Of a DNA stretch of 64,000 bases, positions 8,532 to 17,421 are shown piece after piece. How positions within the stretch are numbered: position 1 is the first letter of the stretch; each line of letters starts with the position of its first letter. The translations under genes were made by a program, and so were the position numbers. Origin of the DNA: Microbulbifer halophilus (lineage in GTDB: Bacteria; Pseudomonadota; Gammaproteobacteria; Pseudomonadales; Cellvibrionaceae); contig NZ_JAPIVK010000014.1 in the NCBI RefSeq assembly GCF_026183675.1, positions 57,135 to 121,134 on the forward strand, given 5' to 3'. A model generated the notes under the pieces. It ran no database searches. It saw nothing but the letters and a program-made list of their open reading frames with translations, and had not been told where the DNA came from.

Positions 8532-9401
8532 TCAATCCAGCTCGAAATGCCGCAGTGCTCCCTGTGGCTCACCGTCCTCGTAGCCCTGTTCCCAGAGCTG
8601 CGTGCGCCCGCTGTGGTGCACGGCGATCAGGGTGCTGGCGCGAGTGCCGTAGGCGTCGGGGAAGTCGTCGCCCCGCTCTATCTGCACGAATATCGGTGAC
8701 AGCGCCCGCTCCAGCTCTGGGGGCACGCCGGTGTGGGGCAGGTCCTCCGGCGCCGCGGGGGCGCGATCCTGCAGCAGGGCCAGGGCCGGCTCGACGAAAT
8801 TGCCTTCGTCGGGGTCGCCGTCGAGCCCGCGCAGCAGCTGCGACAGCCCGGTTTTGCCCTTCTCCACCTTCGGCCAGGGGGCATCCGGCGCGCCGTTGGA
8901 GATGCCGTGTACGCCGGCGCTAAAGGTGAAGGGCCCGTGGCGGTTGCCGGCGCAGACCAGTTCGCCGTCGGCGCCCAGTTGGAACAGCAGGGCGTTGAAG
9001 CCGCGATAGCGCCGATCCATCAGGCCGGCAGCGAAAGAGGCGGGGGGCGCACTGCCCTGCAGGAAGTCGCGCGGGATATCGCCGCGGGACAGCGGGTCTT
9101 TTGGCGTCGGTACCTGTGGCTCGCGACAAATCGGGCGGGACCCCGATTTGCGCAGCCGAAGGCTGTCCCGCAGGGATGAAGCACAGGGATGTGCTTCACG
9201 AATATTGGTCACCGCCGCCACGCGGCCGCGGGCAATCCCGGCCCAGGTGCCACCGGCCCTCAGGTCCCGCCCGGCAACCATGCCGCCGCCCTCCCAGGGT
9301 CCCGCCGGCGCGGTCGGCCGCCGGTAGAATTCGTCCCGGTTGGCGGCCAGTAGCAGCGGGTAGTCGGGGTGACAGCGGTAGGCGAATAACAGTAGGCACA
9401 T
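8532..9401 (-). CDS. NRDE/TANGO2-family protein with in-frame repeat insertion
   Basis: 289 residues. The family signature is plain: it starts MCLLLFAY with Cys2 (predicted nucleophile of the NTN-hydrolase-like fold), followed by AANRDEFYRRPT and GGTWAGI. Human TANGO2 and bacterial HtpA-type relatives have been linked to haem handling, but no reaction is firmly established. I chose the internal ATG because the family begins MC; longer frames upstream add an unrelated 38 residues. Residues about 75-105 (after VAAVTNIR) do not belong to the family: they are the translation of a dispersed repeat that keeps the frame open, making the protein about 30 residues longer than usual. The fold may tolerate this in a loop, or the protein may be impaired. 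Confidence 0.82.
   Translation of the reverse strand: MCLLLFAYRCHPDYPLLLAANRDEFYRRPTAPAGPWEGGGMVAGRDLRAGGTWAGIARGRVAAVTNIREAHPCASSLRDSLRLRKSGSRPICREPQVPTPKDPLSRGDIPRDFLQGSAPPASFAAGLMDRRYRGFNALLFQLGADGELVCAGNRHGPFTFSAGVHGISNGAPDAPWPKVEKGKTGLSQLLRGLDGDPDEGNFVEPALALLQDRAPAAPEDLPHTGVPPELERALSPIFVQIERGDDFPDAYGTRASTLIAVHHSGRTQLWEQGYEDGEPQGALRHFELD
9119..9212. repeat. Compound stem-loop repeat inserted inside the NRDE/TANGO2 gene
   Basis: Contains CAAATCGGG-CGGGAC-CCCGATTTG (9-bp stem), CAGCC-GAA-GGCTG, and GAAGCACA-GGGA-TGTGCTTC (8-bp stem, GGGA loop). Order and motifs parallel the intergenic repeat at 5858-5982. It introduces no stop codon on the minus strand and its length keeps the reading frame. 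Confidence 0.75.
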
Positions 9402-9547
9402 GGGCAAGTGGCCGGTGGTGGTCTGTGGCGGTGAGCGTAGCAGGGCCCGGTGCCGCCGGACCACTTCACCATTGGTCACCAGCTCTCTTTGAACTGGCAG
9501 AGGATTTCCCCCCATAATACGGTCTTTCCAACAACCGTGATTTCCCC

Positions 9548-10390
9548 ATGATTTCCTATCCCCAGATCGATCCGGTAGCCGTGGCCATCGGTCCGCTGAA
9601 AGTGCACTGGTACGGGCTGATGTACCTGGCCGGGTTTATCGCCGCCTGGTGGTTGGCGCTGCGCCGCTCGCGCAAGGCCTGGTCGCCGGTGATCAAGTCC
9701 GAAGTGGAGGACCTGATTCTCTACTGCGCCATCGGCGTGGTCGTGGGGGGGCGCCTGGGGTATGTGTTCTTTTACAACTTCCCCGAATTACTGGCGGATC
9801 CGCTGTCCCTGTTCCGGGTCTGGGAAGGTGGCATGAGTTTCCACGGTGGCTTTATCGGTGTGATGGTGGCGGCCGCCATCTACGCGCGCAAGATCGGCAC
9901 CACTTTCCCGGCACTGATCGACTTCGTCGCGCCGCTGGTGCCCATCGGCCTGGGGCTGGGCCGGCTCGGCAACTTTATCGGCCAGGAACTCTGGGGCCGC
10001 GAGACGGATCTGCCCTGGGGCATGGTATTCCCGCGGGATCCCGAGCATCTGGTGCGCCACCCGTCGCAGCTCTACCAGGCGTTTTTCGAGGGGCTGGTGC
10101 TGTTCGCAGTGCTCTGGTGGTTCTCCCGCAAACCGCGCCCGCGACTGGCGGTGGGCGGCCTGTTCGTGCTGCTGTACGGTATCTTCCGCTTTGCGATGGA
10201 GTTCGTGCGCGAGCCCGACAGCCATATCGGCTTCGACCTGTTCGGCTGGATGACCCGCGGCCAGTTGCTGAGCCTGCCGATGATCGCCGCCGGTATCGTC
10301 ATTCTGGTGTGGAGCTACCGCACACAGCCGCTGCCCCCGCAGCGGAGTGAAAAGCAGCGGGGTGGACAGACCAGGAGTGGAGCCCAATAG
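9548..10390 (+). CDS. lgt: Prolipoprotein diacylglyceryl transferase
   Basis: Inner-membrane enzyme of 280 residues that moves diacylglycerol from phosphatidylglycerol to the lipobox Cys of prolipoproteins, the first step of lipoprotein maturation. The Lgt signature GLGRLGNFIGQELWGRETD (catalytic Arg/Glu region) and the N-terminal HWYGLMYLAGF are present, and about seven hydrophobic segments can be seen. Its TAG stop directly abuts the thyA ATG, so the two are coupled, as in many proteobacteria. The window encodes several of its likely substrates (imelysin, the DUF4136 proteins, the terminal lipoprotein). Confidence 0.97.
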   Translation: MISYPQIDPVAVAIGPLKVHWYGLMYLAGFIAAWWLALRRSRKAWSPVIKSEVEDLILYCAIGVVVGGRLGYVFFYNFPELLADPLSLFRVWEGGMSFHGGFIGVMVAAAIYARKIGTTFPALIDFVAPLVPIGLGLGRLGNFIGQELWGRETDLPWGMVFPRDPEHLVRHPSQLYQAFFEGLVLFAVLWWFSRKPRPRLAVGGLFVLLYGIFRFAMEFVREPDSHIGFDLFGWMTRGQLLSLPMIAAGIVILVWSYRTQPLPPQRSEKQRGGQTRSGAQ

Positions 10391-11224
10391 ATGAAGCAGT
10401 ACCTCGATCTGATGCGCCACGTGCGCGACAACGGCACCCGCAAAAGCGACCGCACCGGTACCGGCACCCTGAGTGTGTTCGGCTACCAGATGCGCTTCGA
10501 CCTGAACGAGGGGTTCCCGCTGATCACCACCAAGAAGTGCCACCTGCGCTCGATCATCCACGAACTGCTGTGGTTCCTGAAAGGCGATACCAATATCGCC
10601 TACCTGAAGGAAAACGGTGTGCGCATCTGGGACCAGTGGGTCGACGAAAACGGCGACCTGGGCCCGGTGTACGGCTACCAGTGGCGCTCCTGGCCGACGC
10701 CGGACGGCCGCCATATCGACCAGATCTCGCAACTGTTGCAGCAGTTGGAGAGCCGCCCGGATTCCCGCCGCCTGCTCGTCAGTGCCTGGAATCCGGCCGA
10801 CCTGCCGGACGAGGGCGTTTCGCCGTCGGACAACGCGGCCGCCGGGCGCATGGCACTGGCGCCCTGCCACGCACTGTTCCAGTTCTATGTGGCGGACGGC
10901 AGGTTGTCCTGCCAGCTGTACCAGCGCAGCGCCGACATCTTTCTCGGCGTGCCCTTCAATATCGCTTCCTACAGCCTGCTGACGCTGATGATGGCGCAGG
11001 TATGCGGCCTGCAGCCGGGGGAGTTTGTCCACACCTTCGGCGATGCCCATCTGTATTCCAACCATATGGAGCAAGTAGAGGAGCAGCTACAGCGCGAGCC
11101 GCGCCCCTTGCCGCGGATGGAAATCAATCCTTACGTTAAGGATTTGTTCGATTTTGAATATGGGCACTTTAAGCTGGCTGACTACGATCCGCACCCGCAT
11201 ATCCCGGCGCCGGTGGCGGTATAG
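10391..11224 (+). CDS. thyA: Thymidylate synthase
   Basis: 277 residues; makes dTMP from dUMP with methylene-tetrahydrofolate. The catalytic Cys is in [12 protein letters not shown]; the phosphate-binding RTGTGT, the [16 protein letters not shown] loop and the [17 protein letters not shown] segment are intact. It is slightly longer than E. coli ThyA (264) because of a Gly/Ser/Ala-containing loop just before the catalytic segment (about residues 138-152). The start codon directly follows the lgt stop, with AGGAG upstream in the lgt tail. folA, which recycles the dihydrofolate it produces, follows after a palindromic element. Confidence 0.97.
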   Translation: MKQYLDLMRHVRDNGTRKSDRTGTGTLSVFGYQMRFDLNEGFPLITTKKCHLRSIIHELLWFLKGDTNIAYLKENGVRIWDQWVDENGDLGPVYGYQWRSWPTPDGRHIDQISQLLQQLESRPDSRRLLVSAWNPADLPDEGVSPSDNAAAGRMALAPCHALFQFYVADGRLSCQLYQRSADIFLGVPFNIASYSLLTLMMAQVCGLQPGEFVHTFGDAHLYSNHMEQVEEQLQREPRPLPRMEINPYVKDLFDFEYGHFKLADYDPHPHIPAPVAV

Positions 11225-11235
11225 TGGCACGTCCC

Positions 11236-11395
11236 GGGCTGGATGGGGTGGTGCTTCCCGGGACACGGCTAGGCGCCCCCGCCGTAAATACATCCCTGTA
11301 GGCTTGTCTGCGAGGTGTCCCAGCCGCTCCAGGTATTCACGGCGCCTTCGGCCCCTCTCGCAGACAGTCCCGGGAAGCGCCACCCCATCCAGCCC
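11236..11395. repeat. GAATACATCCCTG palindromic element, copy A (thyA-folA spacer)
   Basis: Inverted arms 11236-11264 and 11367-11395 match at 28 of 29 positions. The 102-base centre holds CCGTAAATACATCCCTGTAGG, and ends in CTCTCGCAGACA directly before the right arm. Compared with other copies it has the extra GGCTAGGCGCCCCC block (also in copy E), and inside the inner-hairpin loop it has an inverted partial copy of the core (GGTATTCACGGCG). It separates thyA from folA, which are otherwise likely one unit. Confidence 0.85.
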
Positions 11396-11416
11396 TACCC
11401 GAGGTGTCAATACAGA

Positions 11417-11929
11417 ATGAAAGAAATACCCATCGCCCTGATCACCGCCATGTCACGCAACCGCGCCATCGGGAAGGAAAACGGCCTGCCCTGGCGCATT
11501 TCCGGCGACCTGAAGTTCTTTAAACGCACCACGCTGGGGAAACCTGTTGTCATGGGGCGCAAGACCTTCGAATCCATCGGTCGCCCGTTGCCCGGTCGCG
11601 ACAATATCGTGATCAGCCGCAATCCGGACTGGTGCGCCGATGGCGCAATCTGTGCGTCCTCTCTCGAACAGGCGCTGCAGTTGGCCCGCCAGTCCGCAGC
11701 TGAATCCGGTGCGGAGGAAGTAATGGTGATCGGCGGGGCGCAGATATACCGCCAGGCCCTGCCGTTGGCGGAGCGTCTGTATGTCACCGAGGTGGACGCC
11801 GAGGTAGAGGGGGATGCCTTTTTTCCGGAAATCGGTGACCGGTGGGGGGAATTCAGTCGGGAATGCTTTGCGGCATCCGACAGGGATGAACACAACTACT
11901 GCTTAGTTCGGTACGACAGGTTGAAATAA
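11417..11929 (+). CDS. folA: Dihydrofolate reductase
   Basis: 170 residues, type I DHFR size. It begins MKEIPIALITAMSRNRAIGK, with the substrate-binding LPWRISGDLKFFK (Asp corresponds to E. coli Asp27), the NADPH-binding VVMGRKTFESIG, and VMVIGGAQIY. It regenerates tetrahydrofolate used by the adjacent thymidylate synthase. The frame is open upstream into the palindromic element, but the ATG chosen matches where homologues start. No strong Shine-Dalgarno sequence is visible. Confidence 0.96.
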   Translation: MKEIPIALITAMSRNRAIGKENGLPWRISGDLKFFKRTTLGKPVVMGRKTFESIGRPLPGRDNIVISRNPDWCADGAICASSLEQALQLARQSAAESGAEEVMVIGGAQIYRQALPLAERLYVTEVDAEVEGDAFFPEIGDRWGEFSRECFAASDRDEHNYCLVRYDRLK

Positions 11930-12072
11930 AAACACCTTGATTAATAAATAACCAGTTTGGTAGAGTCCAATCTGTCACACAGCGAATTGCCGCCGCAATT
12001 GTGTGCATGGCCCGGGGATTTGTTACCCGGTTGTTACCCTGCTACACAGGCGGGCCGATACTGTCAATCGGC

Positions 12073-12088
12073 ATTTGAATAATCAAAT
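12073..12088. promoter_or_regulatory. ATTTGA-N4-TCAAAT palindrome upstream of the TonB2-type operon
   Basis: A perfect 6-bp inverted repeat with a 4-base spacer lies in the AT-richer 272-base gap before the DUF3450 gene. Its size suits a dimeric regulator. It is not a recognisable Fur box, and no regulator can be named. The rest of the gap shows no other structure that I can support. Confidence 0.3.
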
Positions 12089-12201
12089 CGGCTGTTTACA
12101 ATGTGCGGCTCTTAGCTGTCTTCACACCAAAAATACACCGCGTTGTGGCAGCTAACTCATCGCGACCATGTTGTGAAATATTGAACCCACTGGGGGGTCT
12201 A

Positions 12202-12984
12202 ATGAAAACCAAGCGATTCATGGCTGTGGCGCTGACCACTGCGCTGTCTGCCGGCGCACTCTACGGCAGCGTAGCCACTGCGGATACAATCGACAATGTC
12301 CTCGCCGTCGGTCAGCAGAAGACCACTGCGGCCCAGGCATCCCAAAAGCGCATCGACAAGATCGCCGATGAAACTGGCAGCCTGCTGCAGGATTTCAAGG
12401 TGGTCAACAAAGAGATCGACGGCCTGCGCGTCTACAACAAGCAGCTGGAAAAGCAGCTGGCCAACCAGCTGGCTGTGATTGAAGACCTGGATCAGTCCAT
12501 CGAGAACGTCACCGTCATCGAGCGCCAGATTCAGCCGCTGATTCTGGAAATGCTGGACGGCCTGGAGCAGTTCATCAAGCTGGACGCCCCATTCAAACTG
12601 GATACGCGCCTGGCGAACCTCGAAGGCGTGAAGAGTGCTATGGACCGTTCCGATATCACCGTCGCGGAGAAATTCCGCCAGGTGCTGGAACTGTATAACT
12701 TCGAAGCAGAGTACGCGCGCAAGATCGACAGCTACGGTGACACCCTGAACGTGAACGGTCAGGAGCGAGAAGTCAACGTGCTGCAGATCGGCCGTATCGC
12801 CCTGGTCGCCCAGACCAAGGACTCCGAGATCTCCCTGGCCTACGACAAAGATCAGAAAGCCTGGGTTGAGATCGATGACGGCGACTACCGTCGCGCCATC
12901 ATGCAGGGCCTGAAAATTGCCAAGCAGCAGGCCACTACCGACATCATGACCATGCCGATCCCGGCTCCGGAGGCAGCGCAATGA
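12202..12984 (+). CDS. DUF3450 periplasmic protein, TonB2-type system
   Basis: 260 residues with a signal peptide (about 1-28, ending ATA-D) and a long helical, probably coiled-coil region (about 40-120, many Gln/Lys/Glu heptads) before a DUF3450 body. This family is found as the first gene of TtpC/ExbB/ExbD/TonB operons in marine gammaproteobacteria; its task is unknown, presumably a periplasmic helper of the motor complex. I chose the internal ATG because GGGGGGT precedes it and the signal peptide then begins MKTKRFMAV. The last four bases overlap the ttpC-like start (ATGA), indicating coupling. Confidence 0.88.
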   Translation: MKTKRFMAVALTTALSAGALYGSVATADTIDNVLAVGQQKTTAAQASQKRIDKIADETGSLLQDFKVVNKEIDGLRVYNKQLEKQLANQLAVIEDLDQSIENVTVIERQIQPLILEMLDGLEQFIKLDAPFKLDTRLANLEGVKSAMDRSDITVAEKFRQVLELYNFEAEYARKIDSYGDTLNVNGQEREVNVLQIGRIALVAQTKDSEISLAYDKDQKAWVEIDDGDYRRAIMQGLKIAKQQATTDIMTMPIPAPEAAQ

Positions 12985-14351
12985 AAACCTCTCTCGCCAA
13001 ACGCGTCATCGCAGTAGCAGCGGCCGGCCTGATCAGCGCCTCCGCCGCGGCACAGGAACAAGCATCCTCCCTGGACGAACTGCTGAACATGGTTCGCCAG
13101 TCCAAGATTGCCGAATCCAAAGAGCACAAGCAGCGCGAAGCTGAGTTCCGCCGTCAGAAGGCCAACCAACAGGCCCTGCTGACCAAGGCCGAGAATACTC
13201 GCGCCTCTGAAGAAGCCCGCTCCGAGCGCCTGGAAACCAAGTACCAGGAGCAGGAAGTGATGGTTCAGCAGAAGCGCAAGCAGCTGGACGAGCGTATGGG
13301 CTCCCTGAGCGAGCTGTTCGGTCACATGACCTCCACCGCCGGCGACCTGCGCGCCAACATGGACGGCTCCCTGGTCTCTGCCCAGTACCCGGGCCGCACC
13401 GAGTTCCTCGACCAGCTGATCGACAAGATGAACTCCCAGACCAAACTGCCGACCATCGACGAGATCGAGCGCCTGTGGTTCGAGCTGCAGCGTGAAGTTG
13501 TCGAGTCCGGCAAGATCGTGAAGTTCAACGCCACTGTCAGCAAGCCCAACGGTGAACAGGCCGAGCAGGAAGTCGTCCGCGTGGGCAACTTCAACCTGGT
13601 TTCCGACGGCAAGTACCTGGAAATGACCGACGGCAACAAACTGGCCGAGCTGGTTCGTCAGCCGAGCGGCGAGTACCTGTCCATGGCCGCGGATCTGCAG
13701 AGCGCCACATCCGGCTTCACCGCTTTCGGTGTTGACCCGACCGGCCCCACCGGCGGTTCCTACCTGAAGGCCATGATCAACAGCCCGAGCATTGTCGAGC
13801 GCTGGCACCAGGGTGATATCGTGGGTTACATCATCTCTGCAGTGGGTGTTTTCGCCATGCTGCTGGCCATCTTCCGCCTGATCGTGCTGTCCGGTGTGTC
13901 CGCCAAGGTAAGCAGCCAGTTGCGCTCTTCCACGCCGAACACCAACAACCCGCTGGGCCGCGTGCTGTCTGTGGCCGAAGAGAACAAGGGTGTCGACGGC
14001 GAGACGCTGGAGCTGAAAATGGAAGAGGCGGTGCTGAAAGAGCGCCCGGCCATTGAGTCCGGCCTCAACCTGCTGAAGATCATCTCCATGGTGGCTCCGC
14101 TGCTGGGTCTGCTGGGTACCGTGACCGGTATGATCATCACCTTCCAGGCGATCACCATCTTCGGCGCCGGCGACCCGAAAGCCATGGCCGGTGGTATCTC
14201 CTCCGCACTGGTAACCACCGTGCTGGGTCTGATCGTGGCCATCCCGACCGTGCTGATGCACACCGTCGTCAACGGTCGCGCCAAGCGTATCCTGCACATT
14301 CTGGAAGAGCAGAGTGCCGGTATTGTGGCGGAAAACGCCGAGCGTAAATAA
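12981..14351 (+). CDS. ttpC: TtpC-like MotA/TolQ/ExbB protein with long periplasmic N-domain
   Basis: 456 residues: signal peptide (about 1-24), a long charged coiled coil (about 28-110), a periplasmic domain, then a MotA/TolQ/ExbB domain with three membrane segments (about 278-300, 365-390, 410-435; LGLLGTVTGMIITFQ). In Vibrio, TtpC is an inner-membrane protein that the TonB2 system needs in addition to ExbB2/ExbD2. Size, architecture and position before exbB match. It follows the DUF3450 gene with a 4-base overlap. The symbol is by analogy with Vibrio. Confidence 0.88.
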   Translation: MKTSLAKRVIAVAAAGLISASAAAQEQASSLDELLNMVRQSKIAESKEHKQREAEFRRQKANQQALLTKAENTRASEEARSERLETKYQEQEVMVQQKRKQLDERMGSLSELFGHMTSTAGDLRANMDGSLVSAQYPGRTEFLDQLIDKMNSQTKLPTIDEIERLWFELQREVVESGKIVKFNATVSKPNGEQAEQEVVRVGNFNLVSDGKYLEMTDGNKLAELVRQPSGEYLSMAADLQSATSGFTAFGVDPTGPTGGSYLKAMINSPSIVERWHQGDIVGYIISAVGVFAMLLAIFRLIVLSGVSAKVSSQLRSSTPNTNNPLGRVLSVAEENKGVDGETLELKMEEAVLKERPAIESGLNLLKIISMVAPLLGLLGTVTGMIITFQAITIFGAGDPKAMAGGISSALVTTVLGLIVAIPTVLMHTVVNGRAKRILHILEEQSAGIVAENAERK

Positions 14352-14365
14352 GAGGAGGCGGCAAC

Positions 14366-14893
14366 ATGCACGCATTGTATGACGCATGGGCCGCCGTCAA
14401 CGCCTTTATGGCGTCGGGCGGGCCAGTACTGTTTCTGATCGCCGGCCTGACCTTCTTTATGTGGACGCTGATCTTCGAACGTGTCTTCTACTTCCACAAG
14501 GGGTTGAAGGGCGACGTTCAGGGCGCGGTGGAGCAGTGGGAGGAGCGCAGTGAGCGCAAATCCTGGAATGCCCACCGCATCCGCGAAGCGCTGATCTCGC
14601 GGGTATCCGGAAACATCGATGACAACATGGACATGATCCAGGCCTGTGTCTCCCTCGCACCCCTGTTCGGGCTGCTGGGCACTGTCTGGGGCATGATCAA
14701 CGTGTTCGAGGTTCTCGCGATAACCGGCGGTGGTGATGCCAAGCAAATGGCCAGTGGTGTATCCATGGCGACCATCCCGACAATGGCGGGTATGGTTGCG
14801 GCACTGTCCGGTGTGTTTGCCAGCACCTACATCACCCGCAAAGCGGAGCGCGAAACCCAGCTGCTGGAAGATCATCTGACGATGGATCACTAA
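14366..14893 (+). CDS. exbB: ExbB-type proton channel subunit (TonB2-type)
   Basis: 175 residues with three membrane segments (about 20-40, 95-115, 130-150) and the MotA/TolQ/ExbB signature SLAPLFGLLGTVWGMINVF. With ExbD it forms the proton-driven motor that energises TonB. GAGGAGG lies ten bases before the ATG. Shorter than E. coli ExbB (244), as is usual for the TonB2-type branch. Confidence 0.93.
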   Translation: MHALYDAWAAVNAFMASGGPVLFLIAGLTFFMWTLIFERVFYFHKGLKGDVQGAVEQWEERSERKSWNAHRIREALISRVSGNIDDNMDMIQACVSLAPLFGLLGTVWGMINVFEVLAITGGGDAKQMASGVSMATIPTMAGMVAALSGVFASTYITRKAERETQLLEDHLTMDH

Positions 14894-14972
14894 GGCACCA
14901 CATAAGGCAGAGAGCCGAGCCGCAGAGCGGGCTTCTTTGTCGAAGGTTTAGCCAAGCCAGAGACTTTCGCCG

Positions 14973-14993
14973 GGGATCCTCCTCGAGGGTCCC
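14973..14993 (+). other. Hairpin in the exbB-exbD spacer
   Basis: GGGATCCTC-CTC-GAGGGTCCC, a 9-bp stem with one G-U pair and a 3-base loop, sits in a 128-base gap that is unusually long for this otherwise tightly packed operon. No T-run follows, so it does not look like a terminator. It might be an mRNA processing or stability site. Confidence 0.5.
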
Positions 14994-15021
14994 TGCCGAG
15001 AAAGTTGCTAAGAGAGTTGCT

Positions 15022-15423
15022 ATGAGCAAAAGACAAAACACGGCAGAAGAAGAACAGGGTGCCATCGACCTCACGCCCATGCTGGACGTGGTGTTCATCA
15101 TGCTGATCTTCTTTATCGTCACGGCTACTTTTATCAAGATACCGGGCGAAGATGTAATCAAGCCGGAAGCGACACAAAGTGAACTCAAAGCCACCTCTAT
15201 TCTGGTAGCGATCAACGCTAACGACGAGATCTGGATCGCCAAGGACAAAGTTGACGAGCGCCAGGTGAAACTCACCCTGGAACGCCTCTATGCCGAGAAC
15301 CCGAAAGGGTGGTTGGTGATTCAGCCCGATAAGAAGGCGAGTATCGAGAAGATTGCCCTGATCACGGAAGCGGCCAGGAAGATCGGTATCGAGAAAGTTT
15401 CGGTCGCGACAGAAAAGAGTTAA
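15022..15423 (+). CDS. exbD: ExbD-type motor subunit (TonB2-type)
   Basis: 133 residues: a cytoplasmic N-terminus, one membrane helix (about 18-38, with Asp in IDLTPMLDVVFIMLIFF as the conserved proton carrier) and a periplasmic ExbD/TolR domain. Works with the ExbB protein upstream; five bases separate it from tonB. The start follows GAGAG at acceptable distance. Confidence 0.95.
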   Translation: MSKRQNTAEEEQGAIDLTPMLDVVFIMLIFFIVTATFIKIPGEDVIKPEATQSELKATSILVAINANDEIWIAKDKVDERQVKLTLERLYAENPKGWLVIQPDKKASIEKIALITEAARKIGIEKVSVATEKS

Positions 15424-15428
15424 CAGCT

Positions 15429-16049
15429 ATGAATCCGGTAAGACTATTAGGGGCGGGGACGCTGGCGGTAGCCACGACCTTCGGCCTGATCTTCACCATG
15501 CATGCGCTGATCCAGGCGAACCTGGGGACTCCCGAAGAGGAGGAAAACCTCAAGGTAGCCGATGTTGTGATGCCTGAGCAGAAGATCGAAACAAAGTACG
15601 ACACCAGCAAACCGGAGAAGCCGGAAGAACCGGAAACTCCGCCGCCGGAGATGCCTGAACCCGAGTTCGACGACCCGAACATGGATAACGCCCTGAACAT
15701 GTCTGCCCCTTCCGGTGGTGCCGATGTGAGTGTGGGCGGGATCGGCGGCTTTGCCAGCGAGGGCGACTACCTGCCCATCGTGAAAGTGGCGCCGCAGTAT
15801 CCGCGTCGGGCGCTGAGTCGCGGTATCGAAGGCTATGCGATTGTCCAGTACACCGTAACCAAAAATGGCTCCGTGCGTGATGCGCAAGTGGTGGAGGCCT
15901 ACACCAAAGACGGTAGGGAGACTTCCATCTTCAACCGCGCAGCGGTGAAGTCGGCACTCAAGTACAAGTACAAGCCGCGGGTGGTCGACGGTGAGCCGAT
16001 CGAAGTGCCTGGTGTGAAAACCAAGATCAGCTTTAACATGCAGGACTAA
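15429..16049 (+). CDS. tonB: TonB family energy transducer (TonB2-type)
   Basis: 206 residues: N-terminal membrane anchor (about 8-28), a Pro/Glu-rich periplasmic spacer with KPEKPEEPETPPPEMPEPE, and a C-terminal TonB domain (about 115-204; VAPQYPRRALSRGIEGYAIV, then the FNRAAVKSALKYKYKP region). It carries motor energy to TonB-dependent outer-membrane receptors. The spacer is short, a property of TonB2-type proteins. Part of the same operon as ExbB/ExbD. Confidence 0.94.
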   Translation: MNPVRLLGAGTLAVATTFGLIFTMHALIQANLGTPEEEENLKVADVVMPEQKIETKYDTSKPEKPEEPETPPPEMPEPEFDDPNMDNALNMSAPSGGADVSVGGIGGFASEGDYLPIVKVAPQYPRRALSRGIEGYAIVQYTVTKNGSVRDAQVVEAYTKDGRETSIFNRAAVKSALKYKYKPRVVDGEPIEVPGVKTKISFNMQD

Positions 16050-16062
16050 TAGGGGACGCATT

Positions 16063-17400
16063 ATGAAAATGACGACCATGACGAAGGGGATCTCCAGATT
16101 CGTCTTGCGCACGTCTGTGGCGCTGCCCCTGGTAATGGCACCGGCGGTGAGTGTTACCGTGCTGGAAGCGGTGGGCGTGGCTGCACCGTTTGCCCAGACC
16201 GAGGCCCAGAGCGATGAGAAGACGCGCAAGGTTCCGGCCATGCGCGAGAACGTCTTCAAGAAGCTGGGTAAAGTCCAGGAAGCGGCGGATGCCGAAGACT
16301 GGAATGCGGCCCTGGCCGCCCTGCGCGATATGGAGGCCGGCAAAGAGGACTACAACGCCTATGAAATGGCGCAGATGTACTACTTCTACGGCTTTGTCAA
16401 TTACAGCATGGAGCGCTACCAGCAGGCGATCTCTGCCTACAAGAAGGTACTCGCCCAGGGGGTGGAGAACATCCCGGTCGGTACCGAGCTGAACTCGCTG
16501 AAGACCATCGCCCAGCTGAACATGGTAACCGAGAACTTCGATGAAGCTCTGAAGTACCTGAACCGCTGGTTTGCCGCCTCGGATTCGATCGGCGCTACCG
16601 ACTATGCCCTGCGCGGCCAGGCCTACTACCAGAATGGTGACGAGGCCGGCGCACTCAAGGACATGAACAAGGCTGTGTCCATGTATGAAGCGAAGGGCAA
16701 GGTTCCAAAGGAAAACTGGTTGAGCCTGCAGCGTTTTCTCTACTACGAGAAAAACGACTACAAGACGGTTACCAGCATTCTGGAAAAACTCGTGAAGCAC
16801 TACCCGAAAGGGGAGTACTACAAGCAGCTGTCCGGTATGTACGGCGAGCTGAAGCGCGAGAAAGACCAGCTGCACATGATGGAAGCAGCCTATATTGCCG
16901 GTGCTCTGCAGAAAGAGAAAGAGCTGTTGAATATGGCCTATCTCTTTATGGGCAACGACGTGCCCTACAAAGGCGCGAAGGTGATCAAGAAGGGCATCGA
17001 CGAGAAGAAGATCGAACGCACCTCCGAAAACCTGGAAACCCTGGCGCAGGCCTACCAGATGGCGCGGGAACTTCGGAAATCGATCCCCGAACTGGAGGCC
17101 GCAGCCAAGCTGTCCGACGAAGGCAAGCTCTATTCCCGTCTGGCCGGTATCTACCTGGACCTGGACAAGAATGAGAAAGCCCTGGAAATGGGTGGCAAGG
17201 CGCTGAAAAAAGGCGACCTGAAGCGCCCGGACCAGCTCTATATCGTGCTGGGTATGGCCAATGCCAACCTGAAAAACTACGACAATGCCCTGAAGAACCT
17301 GGAGAAGGCCAAGGAAGACGAACGCTCCGAGAAGTTCGCCAATCAGTGGATCGGCTTCGTGGAAGAGGAGATGAAGCGGGAGGAACAGCTGGCAATCTGA
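16063..17400 (+). CDS. Tetratricopeptide-repeat protein of the TonB2-type operon
   Basis: 445 residues. An N-terminal signal or anchor segment (about 17-45) precedes helical TPR-like repeats through most of the chain (for example AQMYYFYGFVNYSMERYQQA and QLYIVLGMANANLKNYDNAL). Such a TPR gene closes this operon in related bacteria. Presumably a periplasmic scaffold linking the motor or TonB to partners; the exact role is unknown. A strong terminator follows at once, marking the operon end. Confidence 0.85.
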   Translation: MKMTTMTKGISRFVLRTSVALPLVMAPAVSVTVLEAVGVAAPFAQTEAQSDEKTRKVPAMRENVFKKLGKVQEAADAEDWNAALAALRDMEAGKEDYNAYEMAQMYYFYGFVNYSMERYQQAISAYKKVLAQGVENIPVGTELNSLKTIAQLNMVTENFDEALKYLNRWFAASDSIGATDYALRGQAYYQNGDEAGALKDMNKAVSMYEAKGKVPKENWLSLQRFLYYEKNDYKTVTSILEKLVKHYPKGEYYKQLSGMYGELKREKDQLHMMEAAYIAGALQKEKELLNMAYLFMGNDVPYKGAKVIKKGIDEKKIERTSENLETLAQAYQMARELRKSIPELEAAAKLSDEGKLYSRLAGIYLDLDKNEKALEMGGKALKKGDLKRPDQLYIVLGMANANLKNYDNALKNLEKAKEDERSEKFANQWIGFVEEEMKREEQLAI

Positions 17401-17421
17401 TCGCCACTGTTTTTCGCTGAG

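Noticed and set aside
8213..8572. Short open frame with repeated PSPPAPLPTGEG peptides
   Set aside because: It is the translation of the CCCCTCTCCC repeats and has no independent support as a gene.
12002..12201. Fur box before the DUF3450 gene
   Set aside because: The palindrome ATTTGA-N4-TCAAAT has different spacing and too few matches to the Fur consensus.
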